A stretch of 22,594 nt of DNA from an uncultured Oscillospiraceae bacterium (GCA_910579155.1 CAJTTS010000051.1:1-22594), one strand, 5' to 3'; counted from the first letter of the stretch, positions 15,612 through 22,148 are shown. The notes: generated by a model not told the origin, from the sequence alone. A program made the numbers and translations.

Positions 15612-15640
15612 ATTATAATGATACCACAAACAGCGGACAA
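15612..15640 (-). promoter_or_regulatory. Promoter of the ruv operon
   Basis: On the minus strand, TTGTCC (15640-15635), a 17-base spacer and a perfect TATAAT (15617-15612). Transcription would start near 15605, leaving a leader of under 20 nt. I found no Bacillus-type LexA box (CGAAC-N4-GTTCG) nearby. Confidence 0.75.
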
Positions 15641-15645
15641 ACACA

Positions 15646-15680
15646 AGCAAAAACGGCGGATGATCCCTCTCATCCGCCGT
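15646..15680 (-). terminator. Intrinsic terminator of the spoIIM-xerD unit
   Basis: On the minus strand an 11-bp perfect stem (15680-15670 with 15663-15653, six-base loop) is followed by TTTT. It lies 14 bases after the xerD-like stop and separates this unit from the ruv promoter. Confidence 0.88.
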
Positions 15681-15694
15681 AAGCGTTAGGCAGC

Positions 15695-16573
15695 TTAGGC
15701 CCTGGGGTGGGCCTTGACGTACACGTCCCGGAGTTTCTGATTCACCACCTGGATATAGATCTGGGTGGCTGAGATGTCCGCATGGCCAAGCATTTCCTGA
15801 ATGGATTTCAAGTCCGCCCCGTTTTCCAGCAAGTGGGCGGCAAAGGAGTGGCGCAGAGTATGGGGGGTGATGTCTTTATGGATGCCCGCCTTATCCTGAT
15901 AGCCCTTGACAATCTTCCAGAAGCCCTGACGACTCATCCGCTCTCCGTTCATGTTGACGAACAGAGCGGTTTCCGACCAGTCGTTTAACAGTTGGGGCCG
16001 CACATCGTTGAGATAAGCGGCCATGGCCCGCACTGCCGTTTTATAGAGGGGCACCACCCGCTCCTTACCCCGGCTCCGGCAACGCAAAAAGCTGGCGGAC
16101 AGGTTCAAGTCCTGGATATCCAAGGAAATGAGCTCCGACACCCGGATGCCCGTGGCGTACAATAGCTCCAGCATGGCCTTATCCCGGCAGCCCTTAGCGT
16201 CGGAAGGGTCCGGCTGCTCCAGCAGCAGATCCACCTCACAGTTGGATAGTATGGCGGGTAGCTTGCGCTCCATCCGACTGGGTGTGAACCCCTTGACTGG
16301 GTTGATGGCAACTGCCCGGACAGACAGCAGGTATGTATAGAAAGATTTCAGCGCCGCGATGGACCGAACCACAGTGGCATTGGACTTGCCCATTCTCTCC
16401 AGGCACTGGGCGAACCGGCGTATGTCCTCCTGACTTATCTGGGTGAGCGGCAGACCCTCCCCCTCCGCCCAGAGGCTAAACTGGCGCACATCCCGCAAAT
16501 AGGAGCTGAGCGTATTGGTGGCGGCCCGTTTCTCATGGGTCAGCCAAGCCCCATAGTCAGAGATATGGTCCAA
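15695..16573 (-). CDS. xerD: Tyrosine recombinase XerD-like
   Basis: From the chosen start this is a 292-residue recombinase, the usual XerD length. Catalytic residues: R144 (TGIRVSEL), K170 (RGKERVV), H238 and R241 (HTLRHS), H264 (GHADIS) and Y273 (QIYIQV, where most relatives have IYTHV). The frame is open to 16711, but the upstream part overlaps the SpoIIM-like gene. I prefer TTG at 16573, which has AGGAG nine bases upstream; a GTG at 16594 overlaps the upstream stop (GTGA) but lacks a ribosome site. Xer recombinases resolve chromosome dimers at dif. Position after a spoIIM-like gene recalls the spoIIM-fur-xerD region of Bacillus. Confidence 0.85.
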   Translation of the reverse strand: MDHISDYGAWLTHEKRAATNTLSSYLRDVRQFSLWAEGEGLPLTQISQEDIRRFAQCLERMGKSNATVVRSIAALKSFYTYLLSVRAVAINPVKGFTPSRMERKLPAILSNCEVDLLLEQPDPSDAKGCRDKAMLELLYATGIRVSELISLDIQDLNLSASFLRCRSRGKERVVPLYKTAVRAMAAYLNDVRPQLLNDWSETALFVNMNGERMSRQGFWKIVKGYQDKAGIHKDITPHTLRHSFAAHLLENGADLKSIQEMLGHADISATQIYIQVVNQKLRDVYVKAHPRA

Positions 16574-16590
16574 TGTGCTCAACTCCTCTC

Positions 16591-17205
16591 TCACAAAATA
16601 AACAGCCGGGCACACACTGCGGCGAACAGCGCGGGCATGACTGTCTGCTGTAACACCACGGCCAGCACCAGAAGACCAGCACAAGGGGTCAGTGCCTGAA
16701 CCCGCTGGCACCAGGTTGGAGAACGCTCACCGGATAGCCGTCCCAGAGACTGGCGAAAGGCATCCGCCGATACCACGAACAACACAGGCACCGCCACCAA
16801 AGCGGATATCCCGAAAGCGGTCAAGGCCGCCGCCATGCCGGACAGGCCAAACAACCGGGTGAATGTAGCCGCCGAAAAGGATAAGAGGAAACCTCTCGCC
16901 CCCAGCAGAACCGGGATACCCACTGCGCCAAAGGCGGTGCATCCCAGCAAAAAAGCGGTGAACGGCCAGCGGGACAGGTCCCAAATAGAGGACCATAAGG
17001 ACGGCTCCATGCTCCCTTCCCTGCCCATGGCCTGAAAGTAGTGACAGAGGTAGTCGAATAAGGCGGGGTTGTCCCCACTCCATGCGGAGAAAAAAAACCC
17101 GCCCAGCGCACCCGCCATAAAGCAGACGCTCAGAAATACCAGTTGGGTCAGCCCATCCAACGCCGGGGCGGAACGAAACCTGTTTCCCATTTTGTGGACA
17201 GTCAC
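16591..17205 (-). CDS. spoIIM: SpoIIM-like integral membrane protein
   Basis: A hydrophobic protein of about 204 residues with four to five membrane segments (around FLSVCFMAGALGGFFFSAW, FTAFLLGCTAFGAVGIPVLL, MAAALTAFGISALVAVPVLF and the C-terminal LLVLAVVLQQTVMPALFAAV). Size, topology and position next to a xerD-like gene suggest stage II sporulation protein M, part of the SpoIIDMP engulfment machinery; recognition is moderate, not certain. I use GTG at 17205 because GGGGGA precedes it; an ATG at 17229 is in frame but has no ribosome site. The stop lies 17 bases before the chosen xerD start. Confidence 0.6.
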   Translation of the reverse strand: MTVHKMGNRFRSAPALDGLTQLVFLSVCFMAGALGGFFFSAWSGDNPALFDYLCHYFQAMGREGSMEPSLWSSIWDLSRWPFTAFLLGCTAFGAVGIPVLLGARGFLLSFSAATFTRLFGLSGMAAALTAFGISALVAVPVLFVVSADAFRQSLGRLSGERSPTWCQRVQALTPCAGLLVLAVVLQQTVMPALFAAVCARLFIL

Positions 17206-17225
17206 TCTTATCCCCCGGCTTTCCG

Positions 17226-17250
17226 TCATAGTTTTAAGACGAAACTATGA
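17226..17250. repeat. 9-bp inverted repeat at the spoIIM 5' end
   Basis: TCATAGTTT (17226-17234) and AAACTATGA (17242-17250) are perfect inverted arms seven bases apart, overlapping the possible promoter and the upstream candidate start codon. They could form an operator or an mRNA hairpin. Confidence 0.4.
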
Positions 17251-17275
17251 TATGCCGCAGGGATAAGGCGTATAC
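17247..17275 (-). promoter_or_regulatory. Possible sigma-E-like promoter of spoIIM
   Basis: On the minus strand GTATACG (17275-17269) and CATATCAT (17254-17247) are 14 bases apart, partly matching the sporulation sigma-E pattern (ATA, then CATACA-T). The start would be near 17240, upstream of the GTG start. The match is weak; it is offered because spoIIM is a sigma-E gene in Bacillus. Confidence 0.2.
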
Positions 17276-17292
17276 CACCAATTGCCGGCAAG

Positions 17293-17324
17293 AGAATGTC
17301 AACAAAATGTTGCATTGACATTCT
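17293..17324. repeat. 10-bp inverted repeat in the spoIIM upstream region
   Basis: AGAATGTCAA (17293-17302) and TTGACATTCT (17315-17324) are perfect inverted arms with a 12-base centre that itself contains AACA/TGTT. No known operator type is matched. The open frames on the minus strand across 17226-17464 look spurious. Confidence 0.5.
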
Positions 17325-17458
17325 GTCATCCGCTCGTCTCCGTGAATACACAGAGTGTTTTGGCGGGCGCCATCGCTTTGTTCGCAGCAAACCGGAGGAA
17401 CCATTCGCAGCAAGCGGCAAATGTGGTGTTTCTCTAATATAGACCTATTTTGTTGGAA

Positions 17459-17590
17459 AAGCAAGAGAAATCGGCCAAATTTTTTTAAAAAATTTTTTAC
17501 GTAAAAATGTTATGTAAATAGAATTATGTCTACCTGTGAAACAACACAAGACGCAGAACGCCGAAAATACAGGATATTGTAGCACAAACA
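17459..17590. other. AT-rich intergenic segment with a 14-bp palindrome
   Basis: The stretch between spoIIM and scfB (17250-17656) holds no convincing gene. Its centre is very AT-rich and contains the perfect palindrome TTTTTAC/GTAAAAA at 17494-17507. On the plus strand TTTACG (17496-17501) and TAGAAT (17519-17524) are 17 bases apart, a weak promoter-like pair that would read into the hairpin at 17591-17622 and could make an RNA of about 100 nt. On the minus strand TTGTTT and TATTTA lie 18 bases apart. Confidence 0.3.
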
Positions 17591-17622
17591 GCCTGTGGCC
17601 TCAAAATGTTGAGGCCACAGGC
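17591..17622. terminator. Strong hairpin downstream of scfB
   Basis: A perfect 14-bp GC-rich stem (17591-17604 with 17609-17622, loop of four). It lies 34 bases after the scfB stop and probably ends that transcript, although the U run on the minus strand is interrupted (TGTTTGT). On the plus strand it is followed by a T-rich stretch about ten bases away. Confidence 0.65.
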
Positions 17623-17656
17623 ATGTGTTGATTTTTACATTTTTAGGGGCGGCATC

Positions 17657-19024
17657 TCATTCCCCTGCCAACCCCGCCCGGATAGCCTTCATGGCGATGG
17701 CGCACTCCAGACGTTTGCGCTGCATATCACAGCCAAAGCGGTTCGGTTTTTTGATATCCCCGTTGACAAGCAGATTGGAGGCGGAGCAGCCGCCGCTGCA
17801 ATAAAATCTGGCCCAGCAGTCTTTACAGTCTGGGCGGGTATAGATATTCAGCCCCGCAAATCTTCGGGACAGGTCCATATCAAAATTGCCATCGTATAGA
17901 TTGCCCAACATGTACTCCTCATTGCCCACAAACTGGTGGCAGGGATAGACGTCCCCTTCCGGTGTGACGGCCACATATTCGCACCCCGCTCCACATCCCC
18001 GCATCCGCTTGATGACGCAAGGCCCCTGAGAAAGGTCCACGTTGAAATGAAAGAAGTTGATGTCATCCCGTTTCAGAAGCTCCGCCGCCAGGCGCTCATA
18101 CTCGGCCAGGATGCCAGACAAGTCCTCCTCCCGGAAGGCATAGCCGCAGTCGGGGCTGCCAACCACCGGCTCCACCGACACATGGCGGAACCCCTGATCG
18201 GCGATGTGGAGTACATCAGCGGCGAAATCCGGGTTGTGCCGGGTAAAGGTGCCCCGGAGATAGTAGTCCTTCTCTCCCCTGCCCTGCACAAGCTTTTGGA
18301 ACTTTGGGAGGATTACTTCATAGCTTCCGCCTCCGCTCACCGTTTTGCGCATGTTGTCGTTGACCTCAGGCCGCCCGTCCAGAGACAGCACCGCATTGGA
18401 CATCTCCCGGTTGATGTACTCAATATTCTCGTCGTTGAGCAAAACGCCGTTGGTGGTGATGGTAAAGCGGAAGTTTTTCCCGCGCTCCTTTTCAATGGAC
18501 CGGGCATATTCCACAGTGGCCTTCACCGTGTCCATGGCCATCAGCGGTTCACCGCCGAAAAAGTCTATCTCAATGTTCCGCCGATTGCCAGAGCGCTCAA
18601 TCACAAAGTCGATGGCTTTTTTTGCCGTCTCCACGTCCATGGTCATGCGGTGCCCGGTGCCGAAATCACCGGTAGATGCGAAACAATACTGACAACGTAG
18701 GTTACAGTCATGGGATACATGTAGGCACAGTGCTTTAATGGGGGCGTCCTGCTGCATAAGAGTGGCCGCAACGGGATCTATGTAGCTGTCGCTGGTAAAC
18801 AGCAGACCGTTTTCTTGGAGCTCCAGTAGTTCCGTCCAAGCTTCATCCACCACAGCATGGGCATATTGGGGCAGCTTGTCATAGATTTCCTCGGGGCAGT
18901 TGCCAGGCATGGGGCCGTCCAGCAGAGAGAGCACATCATAGGCGGTCCGGTCCAGCACGTGGACGGCGCCGCTGTTTACATCCACTGCTACCGGGACTCC
19001 AAGACAGATAAATGTGTGGACCAT
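17657..19024 (-). CDS. scfB: Radical SAM SCIFF peptide maturase
   Basis: A 455-residue radical SAM/SPASM enzyme that forms cysteine thioether cross-links in the SCIFF precursor (ranthipeptide class). The N-terminal about 90 residues form the RiPP-recognition-like region (VPVAVDVNSGAVHVLD). The radical SAM cluster is CNLRCQYC with C107, C111 and C114, and GGEP at 157-160 contributes to SAM binding. The SPASM region carries C344, C348, C362, C400, C403, C409, C413 and C432, enough for two auxiliary iron-sulfur clusters. An AGGAGG precedes the ATG at 19024. It follows the precursor gene, with a hairpin between them. Confidence 0.93.
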   Translation of the reverse strand: MVHTFICLGVPVAVDVNSGAVHVLDRTAYDVLSLLDGPMPGNCPEEIYDKLPQYAHAVVDEAWTELLELQENGLLFTSDSYIDPVAATLMQQDAPIKALCLHVSHDCNLRCQYCFASTGDFGTGHRMTMDVETAKKAIDFVIERSGNRRNIEIDFFGGEPLMAMDTVKATVEYARSIEKERGKNFRFTITTNGVLLNDENIEYINREMSNAVLSLDGRPEVNDNMRKTVSGGGSYEVILPKFQKLVQGRGEKDYYLRGTFTRHNPDFAADVLHIADQGFRHVSVEPVVGSPDCGYAFREEDLSGILAEYERLAAELLKRDDINFFHFNVDLSQGPCVIKRMRGCGAGCEYVAVTPEGDVYPCHQFVGNEEYMLGNLYDGNFDMDLSRRFAGLNIYTRPDCKDCWARFYCSGGCSASNLLVNGDIKKPNRFGCDMQRKRLECAIAMKAIRAGLAGE

Positions 19025-19050
19025 TTTGGTCGTCCTCCTTTGACACGCAG

Positions 19051-19077
19051 AAAAAGGGTGGGACTAGCCCACCCTTT
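19051..19077 (-). terminator. Hairpin attenuator between scfA and scfB
   Basis: On the minus strand a 10-bp perfect stem (19077-19068 with 19062-19053, five-base loop) runs into TTTTT. It lies between the SCIFF precursor stop and the maturase ribosome site. As no separate scfB promoter is apparent, it probably acts as a partial terminator that keeps the peptide in excess over the enzyme. Confidence 0.75.
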
Positions 19078-19093
19078 CCGGCGCTTTCAAAAA

Positions 19094-19237
19094 TCACTTG
19101 TTATTCTCGCACTTCTGGTTGGCCACAGTGCAGGAGGTCTTACAGGCGGACTGGCAAGAGGTCTGGCACTCTCCACAGCCGCCATAGGCAGCGCTCTGTT
19201 TCAGTGTAGCGCCGTTCAAAGTCTGAATATGAGTCAT
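19094..19237 (-). CDS. scfA: SCIFF (six cysteines in forty-five) ranthipeptide precursor
   Basis: A 47-residue precursor with N-terminal leader MTHIQTLNGATLKQSAAYGG and a C-terminal core holding six cysteines (C22, C25, C29, C33, C37 and C44) interspersed with S and T. This spacing and the leader are those of the SCIFF family, near-universal in Clostridia, in which the maturase links cysteines to neighbouring residues by thioethers. SCIFF-type peptides have been linked to quorum-type signalling, but a role here is not shown. A longer frame reaches 19303; the ATG at 19237 has a GGAGGAG ribosome site and gives the family length. Confidence 0.95.
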   Translation of the reverse strand: MTHIQTLNGATLKQSAAYGGCGECQTSCQSACKTSCTVANQKCENNK

Positions 19238-19268
19238 AGCTATCTCCTCCAATTCAAAAAGTTGATTT

Positions 19269-19297
19269 ATTATACCACACTGTTTCAAGAAATTCAA
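19269..19297 (-). promoter_or_regulatory. Promoter of scfA-scfB
   Basis: On the minus strand TTGAAT (19297-19292), a 17-base spacer and a perfect TATAAT (19274-19269), preceded by TGG (extended -10). The start near 19262 gives a leader of about 25 nt. Confidence 0.75.
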
Positions 19298-19400
19298 TAC
19301 CATTATTTTTCGACATTTCCCGTGTCATCTAGCTGCCCCGGCGCATAAGCTGGAATGACAGCTTGACGGCTGCCGAATTCTCATCGAAGGAGGGATTCGC

Positions 19401-19862
19401 TTGAATCCTGATACTGGAATCAACCCCCGTCCATGTGCGGATAGCTGCGGCACCATGCCGTCCTGCGCACCTCTGGCGGTACCATATGTGCCCTTTCAAC
19501 AACAGGGCAGCCAGAAATACAATCAGACCGGCGCGTTGACCAACGGAACCATTTTTCCCTCTTTGAACCTTCCCTTCCATCTGAAGGTGGATGCCGCCGA
19601 CTTGCCGGATAACATCTCTACTCAACTCCAAGCGCTGCTGTTTGTGGTCACCGAGTTGGGACTTTATCTGGATACCCATCAGGATGATATCGAGGCGTTC
19701 CACCTGTTTCAGCAGTACACCGAGATGGCCCGCGAGTCAAAAAAACAGTGGGAGTCGCAGCACGGTCCGTTGACCCAGCTCAGCGCCGGCCAAGACAAGG
19801 CCTACCGCTGGCTGGACGATCCCTGGCCTTGGGATTTCTCTAAAGAGGAGGGAAACAATTAA
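19401..19862 (+). CDS. CotJA-CotJB fused spore coat-associated protein
   Basis: A 153-residue protein joining two coat proteins that are normally separate adjacent genes in the cotJABC operon. Residues about 25-59 are CotJA-like (LAVPYVPFQ, then LTNGTIFPSLNLPF). Residues about 71-146 are CotJB-like (FVVTELGLYLDTHQDDIEA, HGPLTQ, and WLDDPWPWDF). No stop or ribosome site lies between them. The N-terminal 20 residues carry three cysteines. The start is TTG at 19401, seven bases after AGGAGG. The gene leads directly into a broken cotJC, whose ribosome site lies in its last codons. Expected timing is mother-cell, sigma-E controlled, by analogy with Bacillus; I did not find a convincing sigma-E promoter. 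Confidence 0.82.
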   Translation: MNPDTGINPRPCADSCGTMPSCAPLAVPYVPFQQQGSQKYNQTGALTNGTIFPSLNLPFHLKVDAADLPDNISTQLQALLFVVTELGLYLDTHQDDIEAFHLFQQYTEMARESKKQWESQHGPLTQLSAGQDKAYRWLDDPWPWDFSKEEGNN

Positions 19863-19979
19863 ATGTTTGTCTATGAAAAAAAGCTGCAATACCCTGTCCG
19901 AATCAAGAACATCAATCCAAAACTGGCGGCGGTTATCATTTCTCAATATGGAGGTCCATGCTGCAATAGACTATCATAG
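19863..19979 (+). pseudogene. cotJC: cotJC, 5' fragment only (manganese-catalase-like coat protein)
   Basis: The frame encodes MFVYEKKLQYPVRIKNINPK and continues to SQYGGP at residue 32, which matches the start of CotJC (YEKKLQYPV ... QYGGxDGEL). After QYGGP the expected DGELAASLRYL is replaced by CCNRLS and a stop at 19977-19979. CotJC is normally about 190 residues, so over 80% including the metal-ligand helices is missing. Start and AGGAGG ribosome site are intact and translation is coupled to cotJAB (ATG directly after TAA). The break coincides with the beginning of repeat/prophage-like sequence, so the rest may lie at the other end of the element, outside the window. Confidence 0.8.
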
Positions 19980-20150
19980 AGTACCACACAGCGGACGCCT
20001 CGCCGCCGTATAGGAGCATCACAGAAGCTTCGATGGTTTACGAACCGAAGCATATCGAAAGAAGTCGAAAGAGCTTGCGCGATCGGGGGGGGCAGCGGCT
20101 ACTACAATAGCTCCGGCTCCTTGAGAGGCCAAACGGATTTTCATGGCAGA
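19958..20150. repeat. Dispersed-repeat-like sequence at the cotJC break point
   Basis: No gene is convincing here. One minus-strand frame contains LSTSFDMLRFVNHRSF and CDAPIRRRGVRCVVLYDSLL, a string I associate with many short hypothetical reading frames in gut Clostridia genomes, which suggests a dispersed non-coding repeat annotated repeatedly as protein. Internal structure: hairpin GCTTC...GGTT / AACCGAAGC around 20027-20051, then near-direct repeats of TCGAAAGA (20055 and 20064). The repeat assignment rests on memory. A 41-codon minus-strand frame (ATG near 20143) is probably not real. Confidence 0.45.
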
Positions 20151-20225
20151 GCGTCCTCACTATTTTTTTAATTTATCATAGCCTCCACTGAAAAGCAAGG
20201 GAGGTCAGAACATTTCCCACCCTCT

Positions 20226-20260
20226 CAAAAAAAGAAAGGCTTGGGACAACCCAAGCCTTT
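20226..20260 (-). terminator. Intrinsic terminator of the lysis cassette
   Basis: On the minus strand an 11-bp perfect stem (20260-20250 with 20245-20235, loop of four) is followed by C and eight T bases. It lies 21 bases after the endolysin stop. Confidence 0.9.
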
Positions 20261-20281
20261 CCAATTAATTGCAATTATTCT

Positions 20282-21595
20282 TTAGCTGAGCTTTTCCATG
20301 TGATTTCCAATCCTCAAGGCCATAACGGCAGCCTCCTCGCGGGTGACGAAATCATGGGGCCGCTCTCCGTCGGTGATGCCGGCGGCCACAGCGGCGGCAA
20401 GCTCCGCTTCCGCCCAGCACTGATCGTGGGCCGCCCGCAGCTCCCGGCGGTAGCGGTCCATGTGCTCCTTCCACTGCTCGTAGTTCAGCATGTCGTCGTC
20501 CTCCTTTTTATTTTCCTCCGCAGAGTAATCCACCCAAGGCAGCTTGCCGTGCTTGGTCCAGGTCCTGGAGCCCGCCGTGCCTGCGATCTGGAACCTGGAC
20601 ACATTGAGGCAGGTCGACCGCTGCACCCCGCCCTGCCATTTGGGCGTACACTCCACCACCACGCCGCCGCCCACGTACACCCCGATGTGCCCGTCCATCC
20701 AGACGGCCTCGCCGGCCACGATGCCGGAAAAATCGGCAGACACCTCCCGGCAGGCGTCGATCATCTTTTTGGCGTCATAGTCGGGCACGCCGTTACAGGC
20801 GTACCCCGCCCCGCCGTAAGTGCGGCTCATGTCGCCGTTCCAGCCCCACAGGACGCCCTTGATGAGGCCCACGCAGTCGAACAGGAAGCCCTCGCCCTTG
20901 ACGGCGTTGGCCTGGGACAGCCACTGCCGGTTGGTGAGGGCGTTGCCGCCCTGGGTGGTGGCACGGGCGATCATCCTGTCGTTAGCGGGCCAGCCCCAGG
21001 GGCCCAGCATGTAGGCCGTCTTTTTGTTGTCAGCGATGTCCAGCAGCGTGCTGCAGAACGCCGCCGCCGTCATGAGATAGTTCATGTCCTTCCCTCCCGC
21101 GAATCTGTCGTAAAAATCCAGCCCCAGCGCCGCCCGCCGGGCGCAGTTCCCCTCGCTCCGGTCGGCGGGCCGCTCGAATTTCAGCAGCACGCAGTCAGAT
21201 GCCTCACGGACGCTGGCCGTGCTCCTGAGCTTGTCCCACACGGGCTGAAACAGGCTCCACAGCTCAAAGAGCAGATAATCCACCTGCGTGTCCAGATCGC
21301 CCACAGGACGCCCCCTAGCCTTGGCATAGGCCAGCAGGGCGGCCTTCCTGCTGCTGTAGGTCCACTGGGCCAGCCCGTACCCCGCGCCGTCGTGGACGAA
21401 GCCGGTGTAGGCCCCGCTGTCCACGGCGGCGGTATAGCTCTCGTCGGTGAAGCCCAGCTTCTTCTCAAAGCTGTTTTGCAGGTTCCGGGGGTTCAGCCCG
21501 CTCTCGGCCTGGAGGTTGCCCAGCAGCCCGGCCGCCCCCTCCGGGGTGAGTCCGGCGGAGATCAGACGGCCCCATATCTTTTGCGCGTTGCCCAT
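20282..21595 (-). CDS. Phage endolysin: tail-lysozyme-type domain plus NlpC/P60-like domain
   Basis: This 437-residue protein has two catalytic domains. Residues about 1-165 resemble the phage tail lysozyme family (GLTPEGAAGLLGNLQAESGL, likely catalytic E31; YGLAQWTYSSRK near 73-84). Residues about 172-355 look like an NlpC/P60-type cysteine peptidase (FLFDCVGLIKG with C241; DGHIGVYVGGG with H303). Residues 394-430 (AAAVAAGITDG, VTREEAAVMALR) resemble an S-layer-homology-like repeat common in clostridial lysins. The two activities would cut glycan and peptide bonds. The ATG at 21595 lies seven bases after the holin stop. A strong internal ribosome site precedes codon 171, exactly between the domains. 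Confidence 0.88.
   Translation of the reverse strand: MGNAQKIWGRLISAGLTPEGAAGLLGNLQAESGLNPRNLQNSFEKKLGFTDESYTAAVDSGAYTGFVHDGAGYGLAQWTYSSRKAALLAYAKARGRPVGDLDTQVDYLLFELWSLFQPVWDKLRSTASVREASDCVLLKFERPADRSEGNCARRAALGLDFYDRFAGGKDMNYLMTAAAFCSTLLDIADNKKTAYMLGPWGWPANDRMIARATTQGGNALTNRQWLSQANAVKGEGFLFDCVGLIKGVLWGWNGDMSRTYGGAGYACNGVPDYDAKKMIDACREVSADFSGIVAGEAVWMDGHIGVYVGGGVVVECTPKWQGGVQRSTCLNVSRFQIAGTAGSRTWTKHGKLPWVDYSAEENKKEDDDMLNYEQWKEHMDRYRRELRAAHDQCWAEAELAAAVAAGITDGERPHDFVTREEAAVMALRIGNHMEKLS
21083..21097 (-). promoter_or_regulatory. Internal ribosome-binding site in the endolysin gene
   Basis: On the minus strand GGAGG (21097-21093) lies seven bases before an in-frame ATG at 21085 (codon 171, MNYLMTAAAF). 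Initiation here would yield a 267-residue protein with only the NlpC/P60-like and C-terminal domains. Other clostridial and enterococcal phage lysins are known to use internal starts to make a second subunit. Confidence 0.6.
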
Positions 21596-21601
21596 GCCGC
21601 C

Positions 21602-21799
21602 TCACTCCACCTCTGGCAGCCCCGCCACGCTGGTAAACAGGGACAGCACTCCGGCCAGCACCGACGCCGACGCCACCAACGGCCAGTTCACGTCGCCCAT
21701 AGCCACCGCTGTTCCGATGGTGGCCGCGGCGGTCTGAGCCACCGTCTTGACGGCGCGGACGCCCGCCGCTTTGAACCATTTCTTCATGTAGCCGTTCAT
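21602..21799 (-). CDS. Phage holin, r1t type
   Basis: A 65-residue membrane protein with two hydrophobic segments (about 18-34 and 40-60), an N-terminal basic helix (KKWFKAAGVRAVKTVAQ) and the sequence TAAATIGTAVAMGDVNWPLVASASVLAGVLS in which the DVNW turn is typical of r1t-type holins. It forms the membrane lesion that lets the endolysin out or triggers lysis. AAAGGAG precedes the ATG, and the endolysin gene starts seven bases after its stop. Confidence 0.85.
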   Translation of the reverse strand: MNGYMKKWFKAAGVRAVKTVAQTAAATIGTAVAMGDVNWPLVASASVLAGVLSLFTSVAGLPEVE

Positions 21800-21814
21800 C
21801 TTATGTATCTCCTT

Positions 21815-22132
21815 TCAAAGTCCGATTTTTGCCAGCAGAAACGCGATGACGGCGGCACACACCGCCCACAACGCCTTTTCTACAATGCCCTCCCACCGCT
21901 TGGCGGGCTTTTTCTCAATGACGTCCACCTTTTTGCCCAGGGCGGTCACATCCGTCTTAATCTCCGCCATGGTGTTGCTCTGGTGCTTCTGCTCGGCGGC
22001 CATGATCTCCACGGCGGTGGTCAGGCGCTGGAGGGTGTCCACTTTCCCATCCATCTCGTCCAGCCGGTGGGTGTTGGACCTGCACCGGGCGTCCACCTCC
22101 GCCAGCTTGACGGCGATGTCTTCATGCTCCAT
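21815..22132 (-). CDS. XhlA-like phage coiled-coil membrane protein
   Basis: This 105-residue protein has a long charged coiled-coil (about 10-75, with heptad-like spacing of L, V and I) and one C-terminal membrane segment (about 86-103, ALWAVCAAVIAFLLAKIGL). The layout and its place before a holin and endolysin match the hemolysin XhlA family of PBSX-type lysis cassettes, where it assists the holin. The ATG at 22132 has GGGAGG seven bases upstream; an earlier in-frame start at 22150 overlaps that site. An intrinsic terminator lies directly upstream, so expression needs read-through or an unseen promoter. Confidence 0.75.
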   Translation of the reverse strand: MEHEDIAVKLAEVDARCRSNTHRLDEMDGKVDTLQRLTTAVEIMAAEQKHQSNTMAEIKTDVTALGKKVDVIEKKPAKRWEGIVEKALWAVCAAVIAFLLAKIGL

Positions 22133-22148
22133 TGTAAAACCTCCCAAC

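Noticed and set aside
17226..17464. Minus-strand frames of 64 and 76 codons upstream of spoIIM
   Set aside because: They overlap each other, lack ribosome sites and have no family-like composition.
17494..17520. dif-like site (TTATGTAAATA resembles a XerD-binding arm, with TTTTTACGTAA as partner)
   Set aside because: The centre is 5 rather than 6 bases, the left arm fits the Firmicutes dif consensus poorly, and AT-rich sequence makes such matches likely by chance.
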